The position numbers were made by a program, and so were the translations under genes. Positions 16,865 through 26,250 of a stretch of DNA of 64,000 nucleotides are shown here, one piece after another. The stretch comes from Actinomycetota bacterium (GTDB taxonomy: Bacteria; Actinomycetota; CADDZG01; JAHWKV01), in NCBI GenBank assembly GCA_019347715.1, contig JAHWKU010000004.1, forward strand, positions 1 to 64,000, read 5' to 3'. The notes below the pieces were generated by a model. The model did not search any database, was not told where the DNA came from, and saw only the letters and a program-made list of their open reading frames with translations. Within the stretch, counting starts at the first letter, position 1. The number at the start of each line of letters is the position of its first letter.

Positions 16865-17988
16865 CGTCGGTATTCGATCGCATCCCTGGGCAGCAGCGGG
16901 TACGGGAGATTCTCGAGCGCGCGGTGGAATCCCCCGGCGACTCGTACCTTTTCGTAGGTCCGAGAGGAGTGGGGAAGTCCGAAGCCGCAAGGGCATTTGC
17001 CGCGGCGATCCTCTGCCCCGACAGTTGCGGGGAATGCTCGCTTTGCAGCCGGACCATTCGAGGCATTCACCCTGACGTGCAGATCTTTCAGCCGGAGGGC
17101 TACGTCTATCCCCTCGAGCTGATCCGGGAGCTCGTGGTGTCTGCAAGGTTGACGCCGCTGGAGGCGGAGAAGCGAGTGATCGTCATCGAGGAGGCAGATC
17201 GAATAGTTGAGCGCTCCCAAAATGCACTTCTCAAGGCTCTCGAAGAGCCGACGGGGGCGGTCACATGGATCCTCGTGGCGGACGCACTCGATCCCTTCTT
17301 GCCGACGGTCCTCTCGCGCTGTCAGATAGTTGAGTTCGTTCCGGTAAACGAGGAGGCCGTCGCTGCGCTGGTCGCCTCGCGGTTCAAGCTTGAAGACGAG
17401 GTCTCCAAGCAGACGGTCCGTGCTTCGAGGGGGGACCTCGAGAAGGCGCTGGCGTTGGCCGAAGGGGGGGATGCAGCAAGGGTCAGAAGCCTAGCCATCG
17501 ACGCGGCCATTGCCATGGGGGAAGAGCCGGCCGCAGCACTGGATTTCTCCACCCGCCTGCAGGAAGTCGTCGCGTCTGCCCGCGATTCCCTCGCCGACCG
17601 GCAGAAAGCCGAGCTAGAGCAGATGGAGGAGATGATCGGCTCCGGACGAGGAAGCGCCGCCACGAAAAAGCGGGTCGGCGACCGGCACAAGAGGATGCTG
17701 CGACGCACCGAGACGGATCTCTACCTGGACTTCGTCACCTATCTTGGCACGGCGCTCAGAGATCTGGCCTTCGTTTCCAGCGGAGGAGACCCCGAGTCGG
17801 TTGTCTGCATCGACCACGCCCAACCCATTGTCGCGGCCGCAATGAACAGACCGACCCAGCACTGGCTGGAGCTGATCGACGAGTGCTTGGCTTGTCACCT
17901 CTCGATCATCGAAAACGCCAACGCCCCGCTCGCCGTCGAGTCGGTTCTGCTTGCTCTGTCCAAATCTCCCGTTGCTACAATCGGCTGA
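16861..17988 (+). CDS. holB: DNA polymerase III subunit delta' (clamp-loader)
   Basis: A 375-residue AAA+ protein of the clamp loader. It has a P-loop-like GPRGVGKS (residues 33-40), a four-cysteine zinc module (Cys52, 56, 59, 62 in CPDSCGECSLC), the EEADRI Walker B region, and the LSRCQIVEF sensor with the Ser-Arg-Cys arginine finger. The C-terminal collar is helical. It loads the beta clamp on primed DNA together with tau/gamma and delta. The GTG start overlaps the stop of the Tmk fusion (GTGA), a tmk-holB pairing seen in many bacteria. Confidence 0.94.
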   Translation: MTSVFDRIPGQQRVREILERAVESPGDSYLFVGPRGVGKSEAARAFAAAILCPDSCGECSLCSRTIRGIHPDVQIFQPEGYVYPLELIRELVVSARLTPLEAEKRVIVIEEADRIVERSQNALLKALEEPTGAVTWILVADALDPFLPTVLSRCQIVEFVPVNEEAVAALVASRFKLEDEVSKQTVRASRGDLEKALALAEGGDAARVRSLAIDAAIAMGEEPAAALDFSTRLQEVVASARDSLADRQKAELEQMEEMIGSGRGSAATKKRVGDRHKRMLRRTETDLYLDFVTYLGTALRDLAFVSSGGDPESVVCIDHAQPIVAAAMNRPTQHWLELIDECLACHLSIIENANAPLAVESVLLALSKSPVATIG

Positions 17989-18016
17989 CTCAAAGGGCTC
18001 GACTGAGCCCAATTCA

Positions 18017-18088
18017 GCCGGAGTAGCTCAGCGGTAGAGCAATCGCTTCGTAAGCGATCGGCCCGGGGTTCGATTCCCCGCTCCGGCT
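18017..18088 (+). tRNA. tRNA-Thr (anticodon CGT)
   Basis: A full cloverleaf: acceptor GCCGGAG pairs with CTCCGGC, the D-arm is GCTC...GAGC, and the anticodon stem ATCGC/GCGAT encloses TTCGTAA with anticodon CGT, reading ACG. The T-arm CGGGG-TTCGATT-CCCCG is perfect. The discriminator base is T and CCA is not encoded. It lies 28 bases after holB. Confidence 0.96.
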
Positions 18089-18151
18089 CTCAGTTATCTC
18101 GGATGGGGCATGCGGGCCCTATCGTGTCCGGGGTCCAAGGGACCACGCTAG

Positions 18152-19105
18152 CTAAGGCAGAGGCTTTCGAGGCCGTCGGCGTGAAGGTAGGTAAGAACTC
18201 AGCCGAGGTAGCTCAGCTGGTGCAAGAGGTGCTTGCGTAACATCTTCTTCAGGCATGCCTTTCAGCTTCCGAAGCCACGTCGGTGTCACGACGTTGCCCG
18301 ACCTGACCGCCAGGTACATGATCCAGATACCAGCCAGCGTGGCGATGAACAGCGCGACCAGGCCCGCCTCGGGGCCGAACCGCCCCCCCGTGATGAACTG
18401 CGGACCTTTCGAGTGAGCATCCAAAACAACATCGAGATTCACGCCTGAGACTGGCGTACCAAAGACGGGACCTTCGAAGAGGTTCCAGGACCAGTGGAGG
18501 CCGATGGGCATCCAAAGATTCCGGGTGAGCATGAACGTGGCTGCCAGAAGGATGCCCGCCTCGATCGTTATCGCCAGTCCTGCGAGCCAGCTGGCATTCG
18601 GGTTGCCGACATGTGCCAACCCGAAGATCAAAGAACTGACGCCGAGGGCGATCCACGATCCTGCTCCCTCCTCGATCAGGCGGAACAGGATGCCCCGCGC
18701 AAAGATTTCTTCGAAGATCGATACGGCCAGGAAGAACGCCAGCGCCCACCCGAAGCGCTTCAACGTCTCGTCCCCCGGAGCGAAGTGAATGATGTCGTAC
18801 CAGTCTCCGGCCCACAAGACCCCGATCACGAGGCTCAAGATCAACGCTCCGAGCACGAAGCCTCTGGCTAGGTCGCCCGCGGCCCTGCGGGGGTCGAGGC
18901 CATACTCGGAAGGTCTCCTCCGTTCGATCCACTTTCCCAAAACCAGCAAGGCAAGGAAGGCGGCCACAGCCAGATACCCCTGCCGGATCAGCACGTCCCT
19001 CGCGAACTGACCTGGAATCGCTCCCAATGGGATCGTTAGGACGGTGATAATCAGGAAGACAATCGCTAAGCGAGTGAGAGGAAACATCAAGATCCGGCGG
19101 GCCAC
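18152..19105 (-). CDS. CPBP family intramembrane metalloprotease (type II CAAX prenyl endopeptidase-like)
   Basis: A 317-residue protein with about eight membrane segments. The family motifs are present: FEEIFARG (EExxxR, Glu132-Glu133-Arg137), FGLAHVGN and GLHWSWNLFEG, supplying the catalytic glutamates and two histidine metal ligands. Bacterial members process peptides or act in bacteriocin immunity; the substrate is unknown here. The GTG start at 19105 is used; an ATG six codons later is possible. The last 30 residues are polar, Arg/Pro-rich and poorly constrained, and their DNA includes the tRNA-like stretch at 18202-18222. It is convergent with the tRNA gene. Confidence 0.88.
   Translation of the reverse strand: MARRILMFPLTRLAIVFLIITVLTIPLGAIPGQFARDVLIRQGYLAVAAFLALLVLGKWIERRRPSEYGLDPRRAAGDLARGFVLGALILSLVIGVLWAGDWYDIIHFAPGDETLKRFGWALAFFLAVSIFEEIFARGILFRLIEEGAGSWIALGVSSLIFGLAHVGNPNASWLAGLAITIEAGILLAATFMLTRNLWMPIGLHWSWNLFEGPVFGTPVSGVNLDVVLDAHSKGPQFITGGRFGPEAGLVALFIATLAGIWIMYLAVRSGNVVTPTWLRKLKGMPEEDVTQAPLAPAELPRLSSYLPSRRRPRKPLP
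18202..18222 (+). other. tRNA-like 5' fragment (acceptor plus D-arm sequence)
   Basis: GCCGAGGTAGCTCAGCTGGT matches the 5' quarter of a typical tRNA, including the invariant TAGCTCAG-GGT D-arm, but the rest of the cloverleaf cannot be formed. It lies about 115 bases downstream of tRNA-Thr(CGT), inside the 3' end of the CPBP gene. It may be a decayed tRNA copy or chance. Confidence 0.3.
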
Positions 19106-19324
19106 GTCCGCGCCTAGCCGGTGATGGCTGGTCTTCTTCCATCATGTTTCCGATATCCACCTCGGTGTGTCGATCGTATCCTCTGTTGGTACTGCCAGGC
19201 AGCCTGGCCCTTTCCGCTCGAATTTCGGGTACCGGGGAACTTCCTTGAAAAAGGGGTCGTCAAATCTTCTAGACGGCTCAATCCGAGATTTCGCCATAGA
19301 AGGAGGCCCCAGGGAGGGACCGGA

Positions 19325-19510
19325 GTGAATACAGCAGCGATCCGGGGGATGCAGGTTTCTGGCCTCCCCCGCAAGTCGAGAAAGTACGGGGAAGACAGAG
19401 TTTGCGCTCATCCCGACTGCAGCACCAAGCTGTCTGTGTATAACCGGCGGGAGACCTGCTTCACCCACACCGGAGTCAAGATTCCCCGCCTCCGAGGCAA
19501 GAAGCTGTAA
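19325..19510 (+). CDS. Small zinc-finger-like protein (61 residues)
   Basis: A short basic protein with Cys27, Cys32, Cys45 and His48 (CAHPDC, then CFTH), a compact CCCH zinc-binding pattern, separated by TKLSVYNRRE. Small actinobacterial proteins with this cysteine and LSxYN arrangement are common and uncharacterised. The C-terminus is very basic (RLRGKKL), hinting at nucleic-acid binding. The frame is open for another 68 codons upstream, but a GGGAGGG Shine-Dalgarno (19312-19318) six bases before GTG 19325 sets the start. The 219 bases before it, back to the CPBP start, hold nothing else that I recognise. Confidence 0.7.
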   Translation: MNTAAIRGMQVSGLPRKSRKYGEDRVCAHPDCSTKLSVYNRRETCFTHTGVKIPRLRGKKL

Positions 19511-19575
19511 GGGCAGCGCGTGGCGGCGGCGACCCCGCGGTAGCATTTCTCCGCTCACCGCACTCTGGAGGAGAA

Positions 19576-19833
19576 ATGAAACGCGCGTCCGCGCTAATGC
19601 TTTTGATGATGATCGTCCTGTTCGTTCCCGTGAACGCCATGGCCCAGGAGGTCGAGGAGACTCCGTCGCCCGATGTCGCGGGAGAGTCCTCGCTTCTGGA
19701 GGAGACTGAAGAAATCGAGGCCGAACCCACAGAGAGGTTCCGCTTTGTGGCCGTCGGACTCATGTTTTTGATGCTGTTCATCGTTGGGGCCGCGTACATG
19801 CGCAGCGTCATGAAAGGCGCAGAAAACAAGTGA
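19576..19833 (+). CDS. Small secreted or membrane-anchored protein
   Basis: An 85-residue protein. A signal peptide (residues 1-24, ending NAMAQE) is followed by an acidic Glu/Pro/Ser linker and one C-terminal transmembrane helix (about 55-73) with a short basic tail. The linker would lie outside the membrane and the tail inside. It has a GGAGGAG Shine-Dalgarno. Its stop overlaps the GTG of the DUF2342 metalloprotease (GTGA), so it is translationally coupled to it and may be an accessory or anchor. Not a family that I recognise. Confidence 0.75.
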   Translation: MKRASALMLLMMIVLFVPVNAMAQEVEETPSPDVAGESSLLEETEEIEAEPTERFRFVAVGLMFLMLFIVGAAYMRSVMKGAENK

Positions 19834-20876
19834 CCCAAGGATCTCTGGTCGACCTCAAGGTAGCGGCAAGGCTGGCTTCGAGATTTGCTGCAGCCGGGCC
19901 CTTGGACCGCTCCTATCTTCTTGATGATCTCGACGGGCATCTCGACGAGCTGGTTAAAGAGGCAGAACCCCTCGTGTCGAGCGAAACCGGATTCAACGTT
20001 CCTCGGCCGGCCGTCGCGCGATCCCTATCAAGACGAGAGTGGGCCGAGGCAAATGTGGAGTCGATGGCCTCTCTCATGCGGCCTCTGCTGGAGAAGGTGG
20101 AGAGTGGAATCGGGGAGAACCCGGCAGCCGGAGTGATCCGGTTTGCATACCGCCCCATGCTTGGCGCCCAACTGGGGGCCGTCCTTGGCTTTCTAAGTCA
20201 AAGGGTGCTTGGCCAATTCGATCTGCTCGCAGCAACCAAGGACGAAGTCTGGTTCGTCGGTCCGAACCTGGTGTTGATGGAGAAGCGTTTCGGTTTTATC
20301 CCCCGTGACTTCCGGCTGTGGGTAGTCCTTCACGAACTCACCCATCGAGCCCAGTTCGAGGGGAACCCGTGGCTGCGCCAATATTTTCTCGACTCGGTTC
20401 ATCGTTTTCTTGGCGAGATGGATCTCGACGTCGGCTCGCTGGTTCAAAGGCTCTCCGAAGCCGTCCGCTCGGAGGATGGGCTCCCGCTTGGAGTCAGGTT
20501 GCTAAAGCCGGAGCAAAGACGCCAGTTCGACGCGCTGCAAGCGCTGATGTCGTTGGTAGAGGGGCACGGCAACTTCGTGATGGACAGGATCTCGGACGAT
20601 CTCATCCCAACGGCTCCGCGCATGAGACGTGCTCTTCGCGAAGGGGGCCTATCGAGCTCGCCGATGGCAAAGCTCATTGCCAAGGTCCTCGGCCTGGAGA
20701 TGAAGAAACGTCAGTACGAGGAAGGCCAGATTTTCTGCTCGGCCGTTTTCGAGCAGGGGGGCCGGCAAGCTCTTCAGCTCGCCTTCTCTTCCCCGGAGAT
20801 GCTTCCAACGCTAGAAGAGATCCGCAATCCCGAGACTTGGATCAACCGTTCGCTCCTGCGCGCCGCAGAGGGATGA
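19830..20876 (+). CDS. Zinc-dependent metalloprotease-like protein, DUF2342 (F420-associated family)
   Basis: A 348-residue protein with a clear HExxH zinc motif (LHELTHRAQFEG, about residues 168-172) and a downstream helical domain. It belongs to the DUF2342 family of putative metalloproteases whose occurrence follows coenzyme F420 biosynthesis; no peptidase activity or substrate is established to my knowledge. Location next to tilS is conserved in actinobacteria, including mycobacteria. The GTG start overlaps the preceding small membrane-protein gene. Four bases separate it from tilS. Confidence 0.88.
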   Translation: MTQGSLVDLKVAARLASRFAAAGPLDRSYLLDDLDGHLDELVKEAEPLVSSETGFNVPRPAVARSLSRREWAEANVESMASLMRPLLEKVESGIGENPAAGVIRFAYRPMLGAQLGAVLGFLSQRVLGQFDLLAATKDEVWFVGPNLVLMEKRFGFIPRDFRLWVVLHELTHRAQFEGNPWLRQYFLDSVHRFLGEMDLDVGSLVQRLSEAVRSEDGLPLGVRLLKPEQRRQFDALQALMSLVEGHGNFVMDRISDDLIPTAPRMRRALREGGLSSSPMAKLIAKVLGLEMKKRQYEEGQIFCSAVFEQGGRQALQLAFSSPEMLPTLEEIRNPETWINRSLLRAAEG

Positions 20877-20880
20877 CGCC

Positions 20881-22197
20881 GTGATTGCCTTGGTGAAAAC
20901 CACAGAGGCGATCGTTTCCGAAACTATCCGCCGCGAGAGTCTTCTCAATCTTTCGGACCGCTTGCTCGTTGCATTCAGTGGGGGGCAGGACTCATGCGCG
21001 CTGGCAATCGTCTTGAAAGATCTTGGGTTCGATGTGGTCTTGGGGCATGTCGATCACGGAATGCACGCGCTGGCCCGTGAGCACGCTGAAAGAGCGATGG
21101 AAATCGCCCGTTCGCTGGAACTCGAGATGCATACGGCAGTTGTCACGGTCGAACCTCCCTCTGAAGCAGAAGCTCGCGCGCGGCGCTACGAAGCGCTGGA
21201 ACGCATGGCCGATGAACTCGGGGCCACCAAGATCGCCACAGGTCATACCCTCGATGATCAAGCTGAGACCGTACTCATGCGGCTCGGCAGAGGCGGGCAC
21301 GCGATCGGAATCCCGCTGAAGCGGGGCCGCATCGTCCGTCCACTCCTCGACGTCAGAAGGTCCGATACGGAATCAGTTTGCCGGGTCTACGGAATCGATT
21401 TCCTCGAGGACCCAACCAATCTCGATGTGAGACTCAGTCGCAATCTCATTCGCCACCGGGTCTTCCCCAGCTTTCCAGACGAGGTCGTGGTTGCACTCGC
21501 CCACATGGGTGATCGAAGCCGCAGGATGATCGAGGAGGCCGACCTCGCGGTGACCGACGCGTGGCATTCGTCGGTGATCGCTGATGAGGAGAGGATCGCC
21601 GTCAGAAGGGATGCCATCGGTGCTGAAGGCGGCGTCGCTTCACAACTGATCAGAGCAGTGCTGTTGGAGCTGGGGATCGAAGCGACGTCTCAGCTCGTTG
21701 CCGACATCAGAGAAAAGGTGGCAGGCACCACAGGGGCGATGCTGCATCTTCCCGGCGGCCTCGCGGTGTGGGCCGAATCGGACCGAGTGGTCTTTGGCAA
21801 GGTGACCGAGCGGAGCTACCCAGGAGTCTCAATCGAACTTCCCGGAACTACGCGGCTCGATGAGTGGGGCATCGAGGTGATCGGGCAGGAGGTAGCGCCC
21901 GGACTCGCAGACACGTCGAAGCTCACCGCCGTTTTCGACTTCGACAGGCTCGGCCCGAGGGCGACGATTCGGTCTCGCCGTCCCGGTGACCGTTTTATGC
22001 CTTTGGGAATGAGCGATAACAAGAAACTTCAGGACTTCTTCGTTGATCAAAAGGTCCCGAGAATGGAGAGGGACTCTGTCCCGTTGCTGGTCGCCGGCGA
22101 CGAGATTGCATGGGTGATAGGTCATCGCATCGCGGAGGTGTTCAAGATCTCCGGGGTCACCAGACGGGCAATAAGGATCGAAGTAAAGCCGATTTAA
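20881..22197 (+). CDS. tilS: tRNA(Ile)-lysidine synthase
   Basis: A 438-residue ATP-dependent enzyme that converts C34 of tRNA-Ile(CAU) to lysidine, so that it reads AUA and is charged with Ile. The PP-loop SGGQDS is at residues 33-38, followed by GHVDHGMH and GHTLDDQAET. The C-terminal TilS domain contains RSRRPGDRFMPLGM and KKLQDFFVDQKVPR, which bind the acceptor stem. Start GTG 20881, five bases after the upstream stop. It begins a block of tilS, hpt and ftsH that is conserved from Firmicutes to Actinobacteria. Confidence 0.95.
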   Translation: MIALVKTTEAIVSETIRRESLLNLSDRLLVAFSGGQDSCALAIVLKDLGFDVVLGHVDHGMHALAREHAERAMEIARSLELEMHTAVVTVEPPSEAEARARRYEALERMADELGATKIATGHTLDDQAETVLMRLGRGGHAIGIPLKRGRIVRPLLDVRRSDTESVCRVYGIDFLEDPTNLDVRLSRNLIRHRVFPSFPDEVVVALAHMGDRSRRMIEEADLAVTDAWHSSVIADEERIAVRRDAIGAEGGVASQLIRAVLLELGIEATSQLVADIREKVAGTTGAMLHLPGGLAVWAESDRVVFGKVTERSYPGVSIELPGTTRLDEWGIEVIGQEVAPGLADTSKLTAVFDFDRLGPRATIRSRRPGDRFMPLGMSDNKKLQDFFVDQKVPRMERDSVPLLVAGDEIAWVIGHRIAEVFKISGVTRRAIRIEVKPI

Positions 22198-22269
22198 GGG
22201 CAGTCCAGTTTGCGGCCGCGGTGAGCGCGACTTAGCATGGCGCCTCCCAAGAAGCGGATTCGGAGATCC

Positions 22270-22803
22270 ATGAGCGAAGAGATCGGCAAGATCCTCATCA
22301 CCGAACACGAGATCCAGGACAAGATCCGCGAACTTGCCAAACGCATCACCGAGGACTATTCCGACCGGGACCTCCTGCTGGTCGGTGTCCTAAAGGGTGC
22401 ATTCATGCTGATGAGCGATTTGGCGCGGGAGATCAAACTCCCTCTGGAGTTCGACTTCATGGCGGTATCGAGCTACGGCTCTGCAACCAGGACGTCGGGG
22501 GTGGTGCGGATCTTGAAGGACCTCGATTACGAGATCTCTGGAAGAGACGTATTGCTGGTAGAAGACATTATCGATTCCGGGCTCACCCTGAACTATCTCC
22601 TCAAATACCTGCGGACGAGAAAGCCCGCCAGCCTCGAGGTATGCGCCTTGCTGAGGAAGGAAGGTATCCAGAAGGCGCAGATCGACATCAAATACGAAGG
22701 CTTCGAGATCCCGCCTGTGTATGTCATCGGGTACGGGCTGGATCATGCGCAGCGCTACCGAAACTTGCCGTACGTGGCGGTACTCGAGGAAGGCGAGGAA
22801 TAG
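22270..22803 (+). CDS. hpt: Hypoxanthine phosphoribosyltransferase
   Basis: A 177-residue purine-salvage enzyme making IMP or GMP from hypoxanthine or guanine and PRPP. The PRPP motif is VLLVEDIIDSGLTL, and the substrate-flap segment is SSYGSATRTSGVVR. The C-terminal YVIGYGLDHAQRYRNLPYV completes the base pocket. An upstream ATG (22237) would add 11 basic residues. I prefer ATG 22270, since the family N-terminus usually begins just before ILITEHEIQ, though its GGAGAT Shine-Dalgarno is close. The gene sits between tilS and ftsH as usual. Confidence 0.93.
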   Translation: MSEEIGKILITEHEIQDKIRELAKRITEDYSDRDLLLVGVLKGAFMLMSDLAREIKLPLEFDFMAVSSYGSATRTSGVVRILKDLDYEISGRDVLLVEDIIDSGLTLNYLLKYLRTRKPASLEVCALLRKEGIQKAQIDIKYEGFEIPPVYVIGYGLDHAQRYRNLPYVAVLEEGEE

Positions 22804-22865
22804 TCCTCATACCGCAGGCGTTTCCTGGGTAGATATGCAGTCCTCCATGCTACGCTGACGATGCC

Positions 22866-24818
22866 GTGAACAGACTGATAAAGAGCCCGATCTTCTATTT
22901 TTTGATCATCTTTACAGCCGTATGGGTTGTTGCGGCCGTGCTGGGCAAACCGGCCACCGAAGAGATCAGTTACAACGAGTTCGTACAAAAACTCGAGGCT
23001 GGCGAACTCAGAGAGATCAACGTCGGACTCGAGAGCCACAAGATAGAAGGAGAGCTCTCCGACGAGACGCTTTTCGTCACGAACTACGGGTCTATCGAAG
23101 AGCTCGACAAACTGCTGAGTGAAAAGTGCGTGGAGCCGTGCGCTCACACTTGGGACCCCGAGGGAACTTCCGTGTGGGCTTCGCTCCTGATGAATCTCCT
23201 TCCACTGCTTCTGATCTTCGGAGTGTTCATCTTCTTCATGCACCAGATGCAGGGCGGCGGCAACCGCGTGATGTCATTCGGGAAAGCCAAGGCGAAGCTC
23301 GTCACCAAGGATCAGCCCAAGATCACCTTTTCTGATGTCGCGGGGGTCGATGAAGCCGTAGAAGAGCTGGTTGAGATCAAGGAGTTTCTCGAGAACCCCG
23401 CAAAGTTCCAGCAGATGGGGGCGAAGATCCCCAAGGGTGTCCTTCTGTTCGGCCCCCCGGGAACGGGCAAGACCCTTCTCGCCAGGGCGGTTGCCGGCGA
23501 GGCCGGCGTCCCGTTCTTCTCTATATCGGGTTCGGACTTCGTCGAGATGTTCGTGGGTGTTGGAGCTGCCCGAGTGCGAGACCTGTTCGAACAGGCCAAG
23601 GCCAGCGCGCCGGCGATTGTCTTCGTCGATGAGATCGACGCGGTCGGCCGTCATCGCGGTGCAGGGCTTGGAGGCGGCCACGACGAAAGAGAGCAGACCT
23701 TGAACCAGCTGCTTGTTGAGATGGATGGTTTCGACGTTCGCTCCGGCGTCATTCTCATGGCTGCCACTAACCGTCCCGACATCCTCGACCCAGCGCTTCT
23801 GCGCCCGGGCAGGTTCGACCGCCAGATCGTGATCGACCGACCGGACCTCAAGGGAAGAGAGCAGATCCTCACGGTCCATTCCAGAGGCAAGCCGATGGCG
23901 GACGACGTCGATATGTCCGTGATCGCGAGACGCACCCCAGGCTTCACCGGAGCAGATCTGGCGAATGCGGTGAACGAGGGAGCCCTTCTCGCCGCTCGGC
24001 GCAACAAGAAGGAAGTCACGATGTTCGAGCTGGACGAGGCTATCGACCGCGTGGTCGCCGGCCCGGAGCGCAAGAGCAGGGTCATCTCGGAGAGGGAAAA
24101 GAAGATCATCGCTTACCACGAAGCCGGCCACGCCCTCGTGGGTTGGGCACTTCCCAACATGGACCCGGTGCACAAGGTTTCGATCATCAGCCGAGGCCGC
24201 GCTCTGGGCTATACGCTGGCGCTTCCCTCCGAGGACCGGTTCCTCGTCACGAAGGGCGAGCTGATCGACCAGCTCGCTTACATGATGGGCGGACGCGTTG
24301 CGGAGGAGCTGGTGTTTCAAGATCCCACGACGGGGGCCCAGGACGATCTCGAACGGGCCACCAAGGTCGCTCGCAAGATGGTTTGCGAGTGGGGAATGAG
24401 CGAGAGTCTCGGCCCGATCGCGCTGGGGCAAAAAGTTGATCAGCCGTTCCTCGGGCGCGATCTTGCGGCTCACCCCGACTACTCCGATCACGTCGCAGCC
24501 GAGATCGATCACGAGATCAGAAGGCTGATGGACGAAGCCCACGACGAGGCGTTCGAGATCATCTCCAATTACCGCAAGCAGCTCGACGGGATGGTGGACG
24601 CGTTGATCGAAAAAGAGACTTTGGAGAAGCCCGAAGTGGAAGCGCTTTTCGCTAAGGTCCCAAAGAGAACTCCCCGCGCGGACGCCGTTCCGAAGGCGCG
24701 AAGCAAGGCTTACGAGCAGAAGGCTGCATCGGTCTCTATGGACGACAAGGAAGCCAAGGCAGCCAAGCGACCCTCGAAGTCGAGACGCCGTCCAGCCACG
24801 GGCCCGGCCCCGGCCTAA
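22866..24818 (+). CDS. ftsH: ATP-dependent zinc metalloprotease FtsH
   Basis: A 650-residue membrane-anchored AAA+ protease. Two N-terminal helices flank an extracytoplasmic segment (about residues 30-115). Walker A GPPGTGKT is near residue 196, Walker B is [11 protein letters not shown], and the second region of homology is [12 protein letters not shown]. The zinc site HEAGH (near 418) and its distal Asp follow. The C-terminal 50 residues are Lys/Arg/Ala/Pro-rich. FtsH degrades misassembled membrane proteins and short-lived regulators. The GTG start has TACGCT nine bases upstream, suggesting a very short leader. Next comes folE, 17 bases on. Confidence 0.97.
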   Translation: MNRLIKSPIFYFLIIFTAVWVVAAVLGKPATEEISYNEFVQKLEAGELREINVGLESHKIEGELSDETLFVTNYGSIEELDKLLSEKCVEPCAHTWDPEGTSVWASLLMNLLPLLLIFGVFIFFMHQMQGGGNRVMSFGKAKAKLVTKDQPKITFSDVAGVDEAVEELVEIKEFLENPAKFQQMGAKIPKGVLLFGPPGTGKTLLARAVAGEAGVPFFSISGSDFVEMFVGVGAARVRDLFEQAKASAPAIVFVDEIDAVGRHRGAGLGGGHDEREQTLNQLLVEMDGFDVRSGVILMAATNRPDILDPALLRPGRFDRQIVIDRPDLKGREQILTVHSRGKPMADDVDMSVIARRTPGFTGADLANAVNEGALLAARRNKKEVTMFELDEAIDRVVAGPERKSRVISEREKKIIAYHEAGHALVGWALPNMDPVHKVSIISRGRALGYTLALPSEDRFLVTKGELIDQLAYMMGGRVAEELVFQDPTTGAQDDLERATKVARKMVCEWGMSESLGPIALGQKVDQPFLGRDLAAHPDYSDHVAAEIDHEIRRLMDEAHDEAFEIISNYRKQLDGMVDALIEKETLEKPEVEALFAKVPKRTPRADAVPKARSKAYEQKAASVSMDDKEAKAAKRPSKSRRRPATGPAPA

Positions 24819-24835
24819 CCGGGGGGCCAGCGCCC

Positions 24836-25399
24836 ATGGACGAACCTCGTATCCGGAGGGCGGTCGAAGAGATTCTGAAAGCGATCGGCGAGGATCCATC
24901 GCGCCCCGATATCGAGGAAACCCCCGCACGCGTCGCGAGGATGTACGCGGAGGTATTCGAAGGAATCGGCCGAGATCCCGCCGATGAGATCGACGTATTT
25001 TTCGAGAGCGATTACGACGAGATGATCATGCTGCGCGAGATCTCTCTCGTAAGCTTTTGCGAGCATCACCTGATCCCGTTTGTCGGGAAGGCCCACGTGG
25101 CCTACCTCCCCAACAAGAAGGGTCAGATAACCGGCCTTTCCAAGCTGGCGCGCGTTGTTGACGTGGCCGCTCGAAGACCTCAGGTTCAGGAACGGCTGAC
25201 TATGCAGATCGCGGACGCGTTGGAAAGAAAGCTAGATCCTCGTGGCGTGTTCGTCGTGATCGAAGCAGAGCACTTTTGCATGACGATGCGGGGAGTCGCC
25301 AAGCCGGGGGCCCTGACCGTTACCTCAGCAGTTCGAGGAGCCTTCCGCGAGAACGTGGCCACCCGCGAGGAAGCGCTTCGGTTGATGAGGGGCATCTGA
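24836..25399 (+). CDS. folE: GTP cyclohydrolase I (type IA)
   Basis: A 187-residue enzyme catalysing the first step of tetrahydrofolate synthesis, GTP to dihydroneopterin triphosphate. The zinc ligands are recognisable in [19 protein letters not shown] and in the later [12 protein letters not shown], together with GLSKLARVV and RPQVQERLT of the substrate site. It has the full catalytic core and normal length. It begins the folE-folP-folB-folK operon, with spacing or overlaps of only a few bases. Confidence 0.96.
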   Translation: MDEPRIRRAVEEILKAIGEDPSRPDIEETPARVARMYAEVFEGIGRDPADEIDVFFESDYDEMIMLREISLVSFCEHHLIPFVGKAHVAYLPNKKGQITGLSKLARVVDVAARRPQVQERLTMQIADALERKLDPRGVFVVIEAEHFCMTMRGVAKPGALTVTSAVRGAFRENVATREEALRLMRGI

Positions 25400-25404
25400 G
25401 TCCA

Positions 25405-26250
25405 ATGACTGAGCGCGGCTGGCGCTGCCGCGACCGGCTGCTCCCGGTTTTCGATCGAACCCATGTCATGGGGATCCTGAACGTCACTCCCGACTCCTTC
25501 AGTGATGGCGGGCTCTTCACCGATCGCGAGGCGGCCATAAGCCGTGGGATCGAGATGGCCCGGGAAGGAGCCGACATCATCGATATCGGAGGAGAGTCCA
25601 CCCGCCCCGGTGCGGACCCCGTCCCTTCCGACGAAGAGATGCGCAGGGTCCTGCCTGTCGTAGAGGGATTGGCACGCGGCACAGACGCAGTCATCTCTAT
25701 CGACACCACGAAGGCGGTGGTGGCCGAGGCGGCCATTGAAGCGGGCGCAGCGATCATCAATGACGTCTCCGCGATGAGGTTCGACGCCAGGATGAAAGAT
25801 ATTGCGAGGGTTTCGGGGGCCGGAGTCGTTCTTATGCATATGGTGGGGGAGCCAAGGACCATGCAACAAGACCCTCGGTACACCGACGTCGTGCGGGAAG
25901 TCCGCCAGGCGCTGGATGAGTGGGCAGCGGCTGCGAACAAATCCGGCATTTCCCGCGAAAGCATCGCGATCGATCCGGGGATTGGATTTGGGAAAACCGC
26001 CGGTCACAACCTCTTGCTGCTAAAGGAAATTCGCGAACTCACCGAACTAAGTAATTACCCCGTGGTCGTAGGACCTTCCCGAAAGTCGTTCATTGGGACG
26101 ACGCTCGATCTTCCGGTCGAGGAGAGGCTGGAGGGCACCGCTGCGGTGGTGGCTTGGGCAGTGGCAAACGGGGCCAACGTTGTGCGGGTTCACGACGTGA
26201 AGGAAATGGTCCGGGTCACTCGGATGGTAGAAGCGGTTGGGGGAGCATGA
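25405..26250 (+). CDS. folP: Dihydropteroate synthase
   Basis: A 281-residue TIM-barrel enzyme joining p-aminobenzoate to the pterin pyrophosphate; it is the sulfonamide target. Signature segments are GILNVTPDSFSDGG, DIGGESTRPGA, DVSAM, the DPGIGFGKT phosphate loop and GPSRKSFIG. An in-frame extension upstream lies inside folE in another frame and is not used; ATG 25405 begins five bases after folE ends. Its TGA overlaps the folB ATG (ATGA). Confidence 0.96.
   Translation: MTERGWRCRDRLLPVFDRTHVMGILNVTPDSFSDGGLFTDREAAISRGIEMAREGADIIDIGGESTRPGADPVPSDEEMRRVLPVVEGLARGTDAVISIDTTKAVVAEAAIEAGAAIINDVSAMRFDARMKDIARVSGAGVVLMHMVGEPRTMQQDPRYTDVVREVRQALDEWAAAANKSGISRESIAIDPGIGFGKTAGHNLLLLKEIRELTELSNYPVVVGPSRKSFIGTTLDLPVEERLEGTAAVVAWAVANGANVVRVHDVKEMVRVTRMVEAVGGA

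Noticed and set aside
19121..19324. N-terminal extension of the 61-residue zinc-finger protein
   Set aside because: Lies before a good Shine-Dalgarno and has no conserved pattern.
23274..24929. 551-codon open frame antisense to ftsH
   Set aside because: It mirrors the third-position GC bias of ftsH, has no domain motif and no ribosome site; the plus-strand FtsH motifs are complete.
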